NCBI GenBank assembly: GCA_020633515.1
Contig: JACKDM010000044.1
Coordinates: 1-40,801 of the forward strand
Length of the DNA: 40,801 bases
From: Myxococcales bacterium
Lineage (GTDB): Bacteria > Myxococcota > Bradymonadia > UBA7976 > UBA1532
Direction of reading: 5' to 3'
Under the pieces are notes generated by a model. The model ran no database searches, was not told the DNA's origin, and saw nothing but the letters and a program-made list of their open reading frames with translations. Position 1 is the first letter of the stretch, and every line of letters begins with the position of its first letter. Shown piece after piece: positions 27,056-36,983 of the stretch. Made by a program: the position numbers and the translations under genes.

Positions 27056-30000
27056 TTAGCGATCGGCGGGGCAGGCGCCGGGGGTGGCTTCGAGGCGCCA
27101 GGTGCCGTGCACGCCGGCGGGCCAGGCGGCGACGAAGACGTGGTAGGGGGCGCCGGCGGTGAGCTCGACGGTGAGCTCGGAGGTGAGGCGGCCGTCGAGG
27201 AAGTCGATGTCGTCGGCGCAGGCGAGCTGCGGGCCTTCGCAGTCGGCGCCGGTGAGGTAGAGGAGCGTGTCGAAGTCGGAGCCGCGGGTGCTGAGGCAGA
27301 CGGGGCCGTCGGCGTCGACGACGAGGCGGCGCGCGATCTCGACGCCGTCGGCGGCGCCGCTCGCGCAGTCGGCGACGGTGCGGTCGGCGGCGTCGGCGGT
27401 GGTGCCTTCGAGGGCCTCGCCGAGCGCGATCGGGGGCGGGGCGGCGCAGGCGTCGATCGGGGCGGCGACGGCGTCGAGGGCGTGGATGACGCCGTTGGCG
27501 GCGGGGATGTCGACGGCGATGATCCGGGCGCCGCCGACGCGGATCCCGTCGGCGCCGAGCACGACCGAGGCGAGCAGGCCGCCGAAGGTGACGAGCCCGC
27601 CGTCGGCGGCGGCGTCCATGACCGCGCGGCTGCCGAGGCGGGCGGCGACGAGGTGGAAGCCGAGGCGCTCGGCGAGGGCGGCGGGGTCGTCGAGCAGCGC
27701 CTGCACCGCGTCGGGGCCGAGCGCGGCGAAGGCGTCGTCGGTGGGGGCGAAGAGGGTCCACGGGCCGGGCGCGGCGAGCACGTCGGCGAGGCCGGCGGCG
27801 GCGAGCGCGGCGAGCAGGGTGGCGAAGCGGCCGTCGGCGGCGAGCACGGCGGGGATCGGCGGCGGGAGGGGCGCGGGCAGGCAGATCCCCTCCCCCGCCG
27901 CGCAGGCGAAGCCGGGCTCGCAGTCGCCGTCGGCGCCGCAGCGCTCGGGCGGGAGGAGCACGGCGTCGATGGCGTGGTAGCGGCCGTTGGCGGCGGCGCG
28001 TTCGTCGGCGACGCGCGCGCTCTGGTTGAGCCACACCCGCTCGCCCTCGGCCTCGGCGCGGATCGGGCGGCCTTCAAGGGTGTCGAGGCGCGCGTCGGTG
28101 AGCGTGTCGCGGGGGCGGTCACCGGGCACGACGTGGTAGGCGAGCACGGCGGCGAGGGTGGCGGGGTCGGCGAGGAGCGCGGGGAGGAGCGCGGGGTCTT
28201 CGGCGGCGAGCGCGGCGAAGGCGTCGTCGGTGGGGGCGAAGACGGTGAACGGGCCGTCGCCGCGCAGCGCGCCGTCGAGGTCGGCGGCGGCGAGCGCGTC
28301 GACGAGGGTGGTGAAGCGGCCGTCTTCGGTGAGGGCGTCGACGAGGTCGGGGGGCGGGTCGCAGAGGCCGGGGCGCACCTCGAGGATGTAGGCGCCGGCG
28401 GCGATCGCGCCGGTGTCGGGGTCGCTGTGGCCGTCGACGAAGACGTAGACGGTCTCGCCGGGCGCGAGCGCGAGGTCGAGCGCGGCGAGGCCGTCGTCGG
28501 CGCGGGTGCCGTCGCTGCACGCGATCTCGGACGCGCGGTCGTTGCAGGCGCCGCGGCGGGCGTGCAGCACGAGCGGCCACTCGGCCCCGCGGGGGGTGAC
28601 GCAGACCGGGCCGCCGTCGGCGAAGGTGAGCGCGAAGGTGGTGTCGGGGCCCTCGGCCGAGCCGCCGCAGCTCGCCTGCGCCTGGTCTTCGCCGGGGGTG
28701 GTGTCGCCGGGGTAGAAGCCGGGGGCGTCGATGGGGACGGGCGCCGAGCAGTCGATGTTGGGGGCGCGCGCGGGCGGGGTGAGCACGGCGCCGACGACGT
28801 GCACGACGCCGTTGCTGGCGATGAGCGGGGGCGGCTCGACCGGCGCGCCGCCGAGGGTCGCGCCGCCGTCGCCGATCGCGATCGGGAGCGCCTCGCGGCT
28901 GATGAGGAGGTCGGTCGCGGCGAGCGCGGGGTGGGTGCCGTCGACGAGGTGGTGGCGCAGCAAGCGCAGGCGGGTGTCGGGGTCGTCGCGGACCGCGGCG
29001 AAGGCGCCGGGGTCGGCGGCGGCGAAGTCGGCGAAGGCGTCGTCGGTGGGCGCGATGACGGTGAGGAGCCGGCGGCCGCGGAGCGTCGGGGCGAGGCCGG
29101 CGGCGTCGATGAGGCCGAGGAGGGCGCCGAAGCGGCCGTCGCGGCGGAGGGTCTCGACGAGGTCGACGGGGAGCGGCGGGGGCAGGCAGAGGCCCTCGGC
29201 GCCGCAGGCGAGGCCGGCGGCGCAGGCCTCGCCGGGGAAGCAGGGCGCGGGGGGCACGAGGACGCGGTCGAGCGGGTGGGCGCGGCCGTTGCGGGCGACG
29301 AGCGCGGGGCCGGGGCGGGCGACGCCGTTGAAGACGACGACCTCGCGGGCCTCGACGCGGATCGGGCGGCCGTCGCGGGTCTCGATCCGGGCGGCGGCGC
29401 GGAGCGCGGCGTCGTCGAGGTCGCCGTCGGCGAGGTGGTAGTCGAGCAGGATCGCGATCGCGCCGGGGTCGCCGAGGAGGGCGGGGAGCGCGAGCGGGTC
29501 GGTGGCGGCGAGCGCGTCGAAGGCGGCGTCGGTGGGCGCGAAGAGGGTGATCGGGCCGGGGTCGCGGAGCACGTCGCGGGCGTCGAGGGCGTCGATGGCG
29601 GCGAGGAGGGTGGTGAAGCGGCCGTCGGCTTCGAGGCGCTCGATGAGGTCGGGCGGGGGCGGGCCGAGGTCGGCGGGGCCGAGGTCGGCGGGGTCGAGGT
29701 CGGCGGGGTCGAGGTCGGCGGGGTCGAGGTCGGGCGCGGCGTCGGGATCGAGCTCGGCGTCGGCGCTGGCGTCGGTCATGGCATCGGTCATGGCATCGGG
29801 CGTGGCATCGGGCGTGGCATCGAGGCTGGCATCGAGCGAGGCGTCGACAATGGCATCGGCCATGGCATCGGCGCTGGCATCCGCGCTGGCATCGGCGGTG
29901 GCATCGAGGCTGGCATCGGTCGCGGCGTCGAGCATGGCATCGGCTACGCGCCCCCGGTCGAGCGCGCCGTCGACGGCGCCGGTGTCAGCAGCCTCGCCGC

Positions 30001-30124
30001 CGCCGGTGTCGCCGAGCGCGGCGTCGCGCGGGTCGTCGGCGTCGTCGCAGCCGACGAGCGCGAGCGTGGCGAGCGTGGCGAGCGTGAGCAGGAGGGCGAT
30101 GAGGAGCGGTCGGCGAGGCGGCAT
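27056..30124 (-). CDS. Lipoprotein with four fasciclin (FAS1) domains and two PPC-like domains
   Basis: 1022 aa from ATG 30124 (GGAG upstream). The lipobox is LVGC (Cys26). A linker of DAS/DAT/DAM repeats (about 62-125) and five DPADL-type units (about 132-153) follows. Four FAS1 domains carry the family block: LFAPTDAAFDAL (domain about 158-293), VIAPTDDAFADF (320-450), VFAPTDDAFAAL (592-727) and LFAPTDDAFAAL (755-890). Short Cys-rich inserts (CFPGEACAAGLACGAEGLC and a similar one near 729-749) sit after domains 1 and 3. Beta-sandwich regions with paired Cys (458-588 and 897-1018) look like bacterial pre-peptidase C-terminal domains. The layout is thus (FAS1, Cys knot, FAS1, PPC) twice. FAS1 proteins act in adhesion. 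It would be a surface adhesin on the outer membrane. Confidence 0.93.
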   Translation of the reverse strand: MPPRRPLLIALLLTLATLATLALVGCDDADDPRDAALGDTGGGEAADTGAVDGALDRGRVADAMLDAATDASLDATADASADASADAMADAIVDASLDASLDATPDATPDAMTDAMTDASADAELDPDAAPDLDPADLDPADLDPADLGPADLGPPPPDLIERLEADGRFTTLLAAIDALDARDVLRDPGPITLFAPTDAAFDALAATDPLALPALLGDPGAIAILLDYHLADGDLDDAALRAAARIETRDGRPIRVEAREVVVFNGVARPGPALVARNGRAHPLDRVLVPPAPCFPGEACAAGLACGAEGLCLPPPLPVDLVETLRRDGRFGALLGLIDAAGLAPTLRGRRLLTVIAPTDDAFADFAAADPGAFAAVRDDPDTRLRLLRHHLVDGTHPALAATDLLISREALPIAIGDGGATLGGAPVEPPPLIASNGVVHVVGAVLTPPARAPNIDCSAPVPIDAPGFYPGDTTPGEDQAQASCGGSAEGPDTTFALTFADGGPVCVTPRGAEWPLVLHARRGACNDRASEIACSDGTRADDGLAALDLALAPGETVYVFVDGHSDPDTGAIAAGAYILEVRPGLCDPPPDLVDALTEDGRFTTLVDALAAADLDGALRGDGPFTVFAPTDDAFAALAAEDPALLPALLADPATLAAVLAYHVVPGDRPRDTLTDARLDTLEGRPIRAEAEGERVWLNQSARVADERAAANGRYHAIDAVLLPPERCGADGDCEPGFACAAGEGICLPAPLPPPIPAVLAADGRFATLLAALAAAGLADVLAAPGPWTLFAPTDDAFAALGPDAVQALLDDPAALAERLGFHLVAARLGSRAVMDAAADGGLVTFGGLLASVVLGADGIRVGGARIIAVDIPAANGVIHALDAVAAPIDACAAPPPIALGEALEGTTADAADRTVADCASGAADGVEIARRLVVDADGPVCLSTRGSDFDTLLYLTGADCEGPQLACADDIDFLDGRLTSELTVELTAGAPYHVFVAAWPAGVHGTWRLEATPGACPADR
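29666..29725 (-). repeat. Four tandem 15-bp repeats encoding DPADL
   Basis: Units GAGGTCGGCGGGG(C/T)C start at 29666, 29681, 29696 and 29711. The first ends GCC, the others GTC. They encode the Asp-Pro-Ala-Asp-Leu linker before the first FAS1 domain. Confidence 0.9.
29756..29945 (-). repeat. GGCATC minisatellite encoding DAS/DAM/DAT repeats
   Basis: The plus-strand word TGGCATCG recurs every 12 bases or so, for example TGGCATCGGTCATGGCATCGG. It encodes Asp-Ala-x units in the fasciclin lipoprotein and resembles the array at 2861-3005 in sequence and meaning. Confidence 0.85.
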
Positions 30125-30143
30125 CGGGTCTCCGGGCGTCGGA

Positions 30144-30167
30144 CCCGCCGGTTGTAACACCGGCGGG
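30144..30167 (-). terminator. Perfect 9-bp hairpin between the NtrC-type and fasciclin genes
   Basis: CCCGCCGGT and its exact complement ACCGGCGGG flank a 6-base loop (TGTAAC on the plus strand). On the minus strand it lies 73 bases after the NtrC-type stop and 20 bases before the fasciclin start. There is no T run behind it, so it may be a weak or factor-assisted terminator, or a leader hairpin of the fasciclin mRNA. Confidence 0.45.
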
Positions 30168-30239
30168 CGGCCATGCAGAAGACGAATCCCGATCCTGTCA
30201 GGAGGTTACGCCCGCGCCCGAGCGAAGGGGTGAGGAGAG

Positions 30240-31627
<1,388 letters not shown>

Positions 31628-31631
<4 letters not shown>

Positions 31632-32143
31632 TGATCCTCCATCCACGGAAGGGAGGGCGGCGTCGTCGCCGCGCGTCTCTTGGATGCGTCACCGACCGGG
31701 GGCGTCACCGCGCGCGGGCCCTCGACGAGGCGCTCGATGAGCTCGAGCAGGTCGTCGACTTCGAAGGGTTTGTCGAGCACCGCGGCCCCGAGGGCGCGGG
31801 CCTCGGCGTGGGTGTGGTTGCTGCCGAAGCCGGTGACGACGACGACGGGGACGTCGGGCGCCACGGTGCGGATCCGGCGGAGCGCGTCGAGGCCGCTCAT
31901 GCCGGGCATGCGCACGTCGGTGACGATGACGTCGGGCCGTTCGCCCTCTCCTTCGACGCAGGCGCGCTGCATCTGTCGCCAGAGCGCGCGGCCGTCGCTC
32001 GCCTCCTGCACGTCGATCCCTTCGAGCCGAAGCTGGGTGACGAGCAGGCGGCGCATCTCGGCGTCGTCTTCTGCGACGAGGACCCGTCGGGGTTGCCTCA
32101 TCCCCGACGTCATGTCCTGCGCCAATGCCGTGTCCTCCCTCAT
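31628..32143 (-). CDS. Stand-alone response-regulator receiver
   Basis: 171 aa. The receiver spans about 19-140: VLVAEDD (acid pocket E25, D26, D27), D76 in VTDVRMPGMSG as phosphoacceptor, TGFG (T104) and K125 in VLDKPFE. A basic, unstructured tail (KRRAATTPPS) follows; no output domain is present. It is translationally coupled to the NtrC-type gene (ATGA), so both receivers are made together and may compete for, or relay, phosphate from the same kinase. ATG 32143 has GAAGAGAG upstream; internal ATGs at 32113 and 32101 are possible starts, since the core begins only at about residue 19. Confidence 0.92.
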
Positions 32144-32221
32144 GCCGTTCTCTCTTCGCCGGGCCGCGCGCCCTCACACGCGGCGGGTGTTCTGCCGTCG
32201 GGCCCCCTTCCGGCGCCCGTG

Positions 32222-32479
32222 CTATCGCGGCGACCGCTCGCCGAGCTCTCGCAGGGCGTCGTGCACCAGCGAGAGCCGATCGTGGCGGCCACCCATCATG
32301 TTCTCTCCGGTCGATTCGAGCAAACGCTGCTCGTCGAGCTCCCAGTCTCGCAGGATGCGCTCTCGCGCCGCGTCGTCGAGCGCGGGGTCGCGGAGGACGT
32401 CGTGCGGGGTGGCGTAGCGGGCCGAGGGGTCGCGCCAGGCGCGCTCGGCCGGTTGGTTCGCATGGGGGTGAGAGTTCAA
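32222..32479 (-). CDS. Small conserved acidic protein of unknown function
   Basis: 85 aa. The pattern DPSARYATPHDVLRDPALDD followed by RILRDWELDEQRLLEST resembles a small family widespread in proteobacteria, in which a 'P-x-x-V' segment precedes a helix with 'L-R-x-W-E-x-D'. No function is known to me. The protein is highly charged, has no signal peptide and no Cys. It sits between the OmpA-type lipoprotein and the receiver gene with short gaps (48 and 78 bases), so it is probably part of the same leftward operon. Start: ATG 32479 after GGTGCC/GGAGG (CCGGAGGCACCGTTG) on the coding strand. Confidence 0.75.
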   Translation of the reverse strand: MNSHPHANQPAERAWRDPSARYATPHDVLRDPALDDAARERILRDWELDEQRLLESTGENMMGGRHDRLSLVHDALRELGERSPR

Positions 32480-32507
32480 CGGTGCCTCCGGGGTCGCGAG
32501 CCGGGCC

Positions 32508-32535
32508 GCTCGTTCAGCGCAGCTCGTTCAGCGCA
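32508..32535. repeat. Perfect 14-bp tandem duplication at a gene end
   Basis: GCTCGTTCAGCGCA at 32508-32521 and again at 32522-32535. The second copy contains the OmpA-type gene's TGA; the first lies just downstream of it. Confidence 0.9.
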
Positions 32536-33721
32536 GCGGGTTGTCGATGGAGGCCTCGGTGCGGATGACCTCGACCTGCCGGGGGGTGAAGACGACGTCG
32601 ACGCGGCGGTTGATGACCTGGCCGCCGGGGATGTCGGCGTCGGCGATCGCTTCGCCTTCGCCGGCGCCGGTGCTGGTGACGCGGTTGGCGTCGACGCCGC
32701 GCTCGGTCAGCGCCTCGCGCACCTGGAGCGCGCGGGCCTGGCTGAGCAGCAGGTTGTCGGTCGGGTGGCCTTCGGGCGTGGTGTGGCCCTCGACGCGGAT
32801 CGAGTACTCGGGGAACGCCTTGATGACCTCGGCGAGCGCGTCGAGCGTGCCGCGGCGGTCGGGGCGCAGCTCGCTCTCCTTCTCGTCGAAGTAGCCGACG
32901 AGCGCGATGCTGACGAGGCCGTCGTCGGTGACGATGGGGGTGGCGACGCCGAGGAGGCTGGCGAGGAGCTGCTCGCGGCGCTCTTCGAGGCGCTGCTTGA
33001 CGGCGTCGGCCTGCCAGCCGGGGAGCGCCTGCTCGTAGGCCTGGCGGGCGGTGCGGGTCGCCGTGCTCGCCTGGGCGGTGGCCTGCTCGTAGTGGCCGGC
33101 GGTGTAGCTCTGCGCGGCGGCGTCGTAGGCGAGGCGGGCCTGGGTGTAGAGCGCGGGGGCGCGCAGCTCGGCGTTGACCTCGTCGGCGCGGGCGAGGTCG
33201 ACGATGGCGGTGTCGAGCACGTACTCGGCCTGCTCGCGCGGGGTGACGGGCATCTCGCGCTGGCCGGTGCTCACCTCGGAGCCGCGGCGGGCGGCGATGG
33301 CGGCGCGCATCTGGTGCACGGTGCCTTCGACGCGGGAGAGCTCGGCGCGGGCGGCGGCGAGCTGGCCCTGGGTGTCGCGGAGGCCGTCGCGGACCTGGGC
33401 CTCGCGGTAGCGGGTCTCGGCCGTCTGCCACAGGGTCTCGGCGAGGCGGAGGTGATGGCTGCGCTCGGCCGAGTCGTCGTCTTCGTGGGCCTCGCGGGCG
33501 AGGTCGTACTGGCGATCGGCGGCGGCGACGAGCGCGGGCTCGGCGCGGGCGATCTGGTCGGCGTCGGCGCCGCGGCGCTCGCCGTGGAAGGCCTGCATGT
33601 CGGCGGTGGGCGGCGGCGGGGCGCTCGCGCAGCCGGCGGCGGCGAGTGATCCGGCGATGAGCGTGGCGGCGAGGGCGGTGGCACGCCCGAGGGCGCGGGT
33701 GCGATGTGTCAGGGTGTTCAT
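32528..33721 (-). CDS. OmpA-family lipoprotein with coiled-coil N-terminal part
   Basis: 397 aa from ATG 33721 (AGGAGGG 6 bases upstream). The lipobox is AAAGC (Cys31). Residues 50-145 and 165-255 are charged, Ala/Glu/Arg-rich helices of the DUF4398 type that often accompany OmpA domains. The C-terminal OmpA domain (about 268-380) has the peptidoglycan-binding pattern RVEGHTTPEGHP, NLLLSQARALQVREAL, GAGE and NRRVDVVF (R372 in the conserved Arg position). The usual HTD is HTT here, a small deviation. It should sit on the outer membrane and hold peptidoglycan. The upstream coiled-coil gene ends 1 base before this start, so both are made together. Confidence 0.95.
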   Translation of the reverse strand: MNTLTHRTRALGRATALAATLIAGSLAAAGCASAPPPPTADMQAFHGERRGADADQIARAEPALVAAADRQYDLAREAHEDDDSAERSHHLRLAETLWQTAETRYREAQVRDGLRDTQGQLAAARAELSRVEGTVHQMRAAIAARRGSEVSTGQREMPVTPREQAEYVLDTAIVDLARADEVNAELRAPALYTQARLAYDAAAQSYTAGHYEQATAQASTATRTARQAYEQALPGWQADAVKQRLEERREQLLASLLGVATPIVTDDGLVSIALVGYFDEKESELRPDRRGTLDALAEVIKAFPEYSIRVEGHTTPEGHPTDNLLLSQARALQVREALTERGVDANRVTSTGAGEGEAIADADIPGGQVINRRVDVVFTPRQVEVIRTEASIDNPLR

Positions 33722-33722
33722 G

Positions 33723-34145
33723 TCATCCCTCCTGGCGCTCGAGGCGGGCGCGGTGGGCTTCGAGCCGCTCGACGGTGCGCTCGGCGCGTTCGATCTGGTT
33801 GCGGGTGCGGGCGAGCTCGACCTCGGCGCGGCGCCGTTCGTCCTCGGCGCGGGCGAGCGCGAGGCGGGCTTCGATGAGACCGACCTGGGCGTCGAGCTGC
33901 TCGAGGGTGCGCTCGGCGTCGTCGTCCTGGTCGCGGTCGACGTAGCCTTCGGCGGCGGCGATGGTGGCGTTGAGGGTCGCGAGCTCGAGGTCGAGGCCCT
34001 GGCCGAGCGGGTCGGCGCGGTAGGTCTCGAGCATTTGTCTGTAGCGTTGCACGTCGGTGCGCTCGACCGCGTAGGCGGTCCCCGCGACGCCGGTCGCGAG
34101 GGCGGCGGCGAGGCAGAGCGCACCGGGCTTGGGCAGGCGGATCAT
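33723..34145 (-). CDS. Secreted coiled-coil protein (DUF4398-like)
   Basis: 140 aa; ATG after GGAG. A signal peptide ends near TAYA (about residue 26). The mature chain is helical with heptad-type Leu/Ile/Ala spacing and dense Glu/Arg (residues 75-138: AERTLEQLDAQVGLIEARLA and so on), a long coiled coil without Cys. It is the first gene of the leftward group and directly precedes the OmpA-type lipoprotein, whose N-terminal part is also helical; the two may form a complex in the periplasm. No enzymatic motif. Confidence 0.88.
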   Translation of the reverse strand: MIRLPKPGALCLAAALATGVAGTAYAVERTDVQRYRQMLETYRADPLGQGLDLELATLNATIAAAEGYVDRDQDDDAERTLEQLDAQVGLIEARLALARAEDERRRAEVELARTRNQIERAERTVERLEAHRARLERQEG

Positions 34146-34486
34146 GGGGTGACTCCTGGCAGGCGTTGCGATGGGGTGGACCGTCCGCTGGGGGGCGGCC
34201 GGGTCTCGGTGTCATTCAGCTTTGCAGCGACCATGCCAGCGAGAGTCGAGCGGCGCCGCCATCGCGCGGCGCGGAGCGTGTGGCAGGATGCCCCGAGGCC
34301 GGTGGGACGTGGCCTTTGTCGCCCCGCGACGCCCCCGTCCGGGGGGCGCGGAGGGGGCGCTGCGGCATTGGACAGGGGTTGCACGCCGATTGCAGACGGC
34401 CGGGACGACGACGCCCCGCGCGCGGCGACGTGGCACCGTTGCGCCCGGGATCGATGCCCGCGAGATGGACGCAGGAGAGAAGGCCG
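34146..34486. promoter_or_regulatory. Divergent promoter region of the envelope-sensing module
   Basis: 341 bases between the coiled-coil gene (leftward) and the MscS gene (rightward); no gene found inside. It must hold promoters for both operons. TTGGACAGGGGTTGCA (34368-34383) and TGGCACCGTTGC (34431-34442) resemble sigma-54 -24/-12 elements, but the spacing is 1 and 3 bases too short. They remain only suggestions, tested against the NtrC-type gene nearby. Confidence 0.4.
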
Positions 34487-35434
34487 ATGGAAGAGAAGTT
34501 CAGCGAGGCGACCACCATGCTGCTCGACAAGCTGCAAGGGTGGTTCGAAGGGTTCGTGCGCATCCTGCCCAACCTCGTCGTCGCCCTGATCGTGCTCGTG
34601 CTCGGGTGGCTGCTCGCCCGGGTCGTCTCGCGCGCGGCCACCCGCGGGCTCAAGCGGGTGATGGCTCATCGGGAGATCGCGGAGCTTCTCGGGATCGCGC
34701 TGCGGATCGCGCTGATGACCGCGGTGCTCTTCGTCGCGCTCGGGCTGCTCAAGCTCGACAAGACGGTGACTTCGCTGCTCGCCGGGGTCGGGATCCTCGG
34801 CTTCGCGCTGTCGTTCGCGTTTCAGGACATGGCTTCGAACTTCATGTCGGGGATCGTGCTCGCGGTGCGAAAGCCGTTCGAGGTGGGTGATGTCATCGAG
34901 ACCAACGGGGTCTTCGGGGTCATCTCGGCGATCAACCTGCGCGAGGTGCTGATCCGTCAGTTCGATGGCAAGGAAGTCATCATCCCCAATCGCATCGTGT
35001 TTCAGGATCCGGTGACCAATTACACCCGCACGCCGGAGCGACGCATTGACATCAAGTGCGGGGTGGCTTACGGGGACGATCTGCCGACGGCGTTGCAGGT
35101 GGTCAAGGAAGCGTGCGAAGGCGTGCCCCATCGCATCGGCGATCGGCCGATCGAGGCGTTCTTCACCGAGTTCGGGGAGAGCTCGATCGACTTCGTGGTG
35201 CGGATCTGGATCAACAACGACAAGGGCAGCAACCGCCAGTACATGGAGACGCGCTCGGAGGCGGTGATGCGGATGAAGGCGGCGCTCGACGAGGCGGGGT
35301 TGACGATCCCGTTCCCGATCCGCACGCTCGACTTCGGCGTCGTGGGCGGCGAGCGGCTCGACGAGGTGCTGCCGCAGCGGTTCTATCAGGGCAACGGCGA
35401 GGGGCGGGCCTCGTCGGCGCCGTCGGCGCAGTGA
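34487..35434 (+). CDS. Small-conductance mechanosensitive channel (MscS)
   Basis: 315 aa from ATG 34487 (GGAGAGAAGG upstream); the frame is open further up but without a signal or homology. Typical short MscS length. Three membrane helices: 27-48, 65-88 and 92-120, the last being the pore helix LLAGVGILGFALSFAFQDMASN with the Gly/Ala pattern. The cytoplasmic beta domain includes KPFEVGDVIET and VIIPNRIVFQDPVTNYTRTPERR (about 129-186), then the alpha/beta part. It opens under membrane tension to release solutes on osmotic downshock. It is first in the rightward pair with the histidine kinase, 13 bases apart, which suggests the kinase and channel respond to the same envelope or osmotic cue. Confidence 0.97.
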   Translation: MEEKFSEATTMLLDKLQGWFEGFVRILPNLVVALIVLVLGWLLARVVSRAATRGLKRVMAHREIAELLGIALRIALMTAVLFVALGLLKLDKTVTSLLAGVGILGFALSFAFQDMASNFMSGIVLAVRKPFEVGDVIETNGVFGVISAINLREVLIRQFDGKEVIIPNRIVFQDPVTNYTRTPERRIDIKCGVAYGDDLPTALQVVKEACEGVPHRIGDRPIEAFFTEFGESSIDFVVRIWINNDKGSNRQYMETRSEAVMRMKAALDEAGLTIPFPIRTLDFGVVGGERLDEVLPQRFYQGNGEGRASSAPSAQ

Positions 35435-35447
35435 GGCAGTCACCTCG

Positions 35448-36983
35448 ATGAAGAAGCCGCTCGATCGCTTGCGACCGCGCTCGATCTCGACGCTGCTGGC
35501 GCTGATCGTGACGCTGGGGATCTGCGCGGTGGTCGGGTTGTACTCGCTGTGGAGCATCACGAGCCTCGTCGATCGGATCGAGCAGGAGGCGCTCGACGAG
35601 CTGGCGAGCCGGGGGCGGGCGATCGCGGCGGGCGCGTCGGAGATGGCGGTCGAGCACGGGCCGATGGCGGCGCGGCGGCTGATCGAGGCGATGGACGCGG
35701 GCAGCCCGCAGTTCACGGCGACGTTCATCGCGTGGCAGCCGAGCCCGCCGCCGGCGTTCGGGGTCGACTCGGCGAGCTGGGCGGCGTTTGCGCAGGGGCG
35801 CACGCTGGCGCTCAAGGCGGGGCGCGACCTCGTGCATTACGCGCCGATCGTGCGCGACCGGGAGGTCGCCGGCGTGCTCCGACTCTCGAAGACCCGAGGC
35901 GGGCTCGACGCGAGCGTCGCCGCGGTGGTTCAGCAGCGCGTTGCGGTGGCGGTGTTGCTGATGGTGGTGTGCGCGGGGCTGGTGCTCGCGAGCGTGCGGG
36001 TGCTCGTCGCCCGGCCGCTGACTCAGCTCGTCGAGCACGCCCGCCGCGTCGCCGGTGGCGACCTGACCGCGCGGATCACCCCGGAGCGCTTCGACGAGAT
36101 CGGCCACCTCGCCAGCGAGATGAACCAGATGACCGAGAGCCTGCACGCCGCCCGCCAGACCATCCTCGACGAAGCCGATGAGCGCACTCGGGTTCAGGCG
36201 CAGCTCCGGCACGCCGAGCGCCTCAAGACCGTCGGCCAGCTCGCCTCGGGCTTCGCGCACGAGCTCGGGACGCCGCTCAACGTGATCCTCGGCCGGGCGC
36301 GCATGATCGCGCGGGGGCAGGTGAGCGGGGACGCGCTCGTCGAGAGCGCCGAGATCATCGGGCAGCAGGCGAAGCGGGTGGCCGAGCTGATGCGGCACCT
36401 CTTGACCTTCGCGCGGCGGCGACCGTCGCCGACCGGGCCGGTGGATCTGCGGGCGGTGCTGCGCAACATCGAGCAGCTCGTCGCGCCGGTGACCCACAAG
36501 CGGCGGGTGGCGGTGACGGTGACGACGCCCGAGGCGGGGGGCGTGGCGCGCGGTGACACCGGGCAGATCGAGCAGGTGGTCGCCAACCTCGTGATGAACG
36601 CGGTGGACGCGATGCCCGATGGCGGCCCGGTCGAGCTGCGGCTCGAACGGCAGCACGCCAAGCACCCGCAGAACGGGGTCGAGGGGCCATGGTACGCGCT
36701 CGCCGTGATCGACGCGGGGCCGGGGGTGCCGGCGGAGCTGCGGGATCGGATCTTCGAGCCGTTCTTCACGACCAAGGAGGTCGGCGCGGGGACGGGGCTC
36801 GGGCTGAGCGTGGCTTATGGGATCGTGCGCGACCACGAAGGCTGGATCGCGGTGGGCGAGGGCGAGGGCGGCCGGGGCGCGCGGTTCACGATGTATCTGC
36901 CGATCCCCGACGAGACGCCGCCGCAGCCGGCGACGACCGATCGGCTGCCGGCGGTCGAGGGCGAAGGCGAGGGCGAGGGCTGA
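35448..36983 (+). CDS. Membrane sensor histidine kinase with HAMP domain
   Basis: 511 aa. TM1 is 14-36; a periplasmic sensor of about 125 residues (37-164) follows; TM2 is 165-186; HAMP is 187-240. The dimerisation/phosphoacceptor helix has H271 in GFAHELGTPLN. The ATP-binding part has the N box around N380/N384, the G1 box DAGPGVP (422-428), the F box FEPFFTTK (436-443) and the G2 box GTGLGLS (448-454). The tail is EGEGEG. The H-box type (HELGTPLN) is that of kinases paired with NtrC-type regulators. It should pass phosphate to the NtrC-family and lone receiver proteins encoded on the other strand (30240-32143). Start ATG 35448 has a weak ribosome site, fitting coupling to the channel gene. 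Its stop abuts the convergent VWA gene. Confidence 0.96.
   Translation: MKKPLDRLRPRSISTLLALIVTLGICAVVGLYSLWSITSLVDRIEQEALDELASRGRAIAAGASEMAVEHGPMAARRLIEAMDAGSPQFTATFIAWQPSPPPAFGVDSASWAAFAQGRTLALKAGRDLVHYAPIVRDREVAGVLRLSKTRGGLDASVAAVVQQRVAVAVLLMVVCAGLVLASVRVLVARPLTQLVEHARRVAGGDLTARITPERFDEIGHLASEMNQMTESLHAARQTILDEADERTRVQAQLRHAERLKTVGQLASGFAHELGTPLNVILGRARMIARGQVSGDALVESAEIIGQQAKRVAELMRHLLTFARRRPSPTGPVDLRAVLRNIEQLVAPVTHKRRVAVTVTTPEAGGVARGDTGQIEQVVANLVMNAVDAMPDGGPVELRLERQHAKHPQNGVEGPWYALAVIDAGPGVPAELRDRIFEPFFTTKEVGAGTGLGLSVAYGIVRDHEGWIAVGEGEGGRGARFTMYLPIPDETPPQPATTDRLPAVEGEGEGEG

Noticed and set aside
26327..30157. Long plus-strand open frame opposite the fasciclin and J-domain genes
   Set aside because: Gly/Ala/Val-rich translation with no domains; it mirrors the minus-strand genes, as is common in GC-rich DNA.
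34368..34442. Sigma-54 promoters upstream of the MscS gene
   Set aside because: TTGGACAGGGGTTGCA and TGGCACCGTTGC have the right words but the wrong spacing between GG and GC (1 and 3 bases short).
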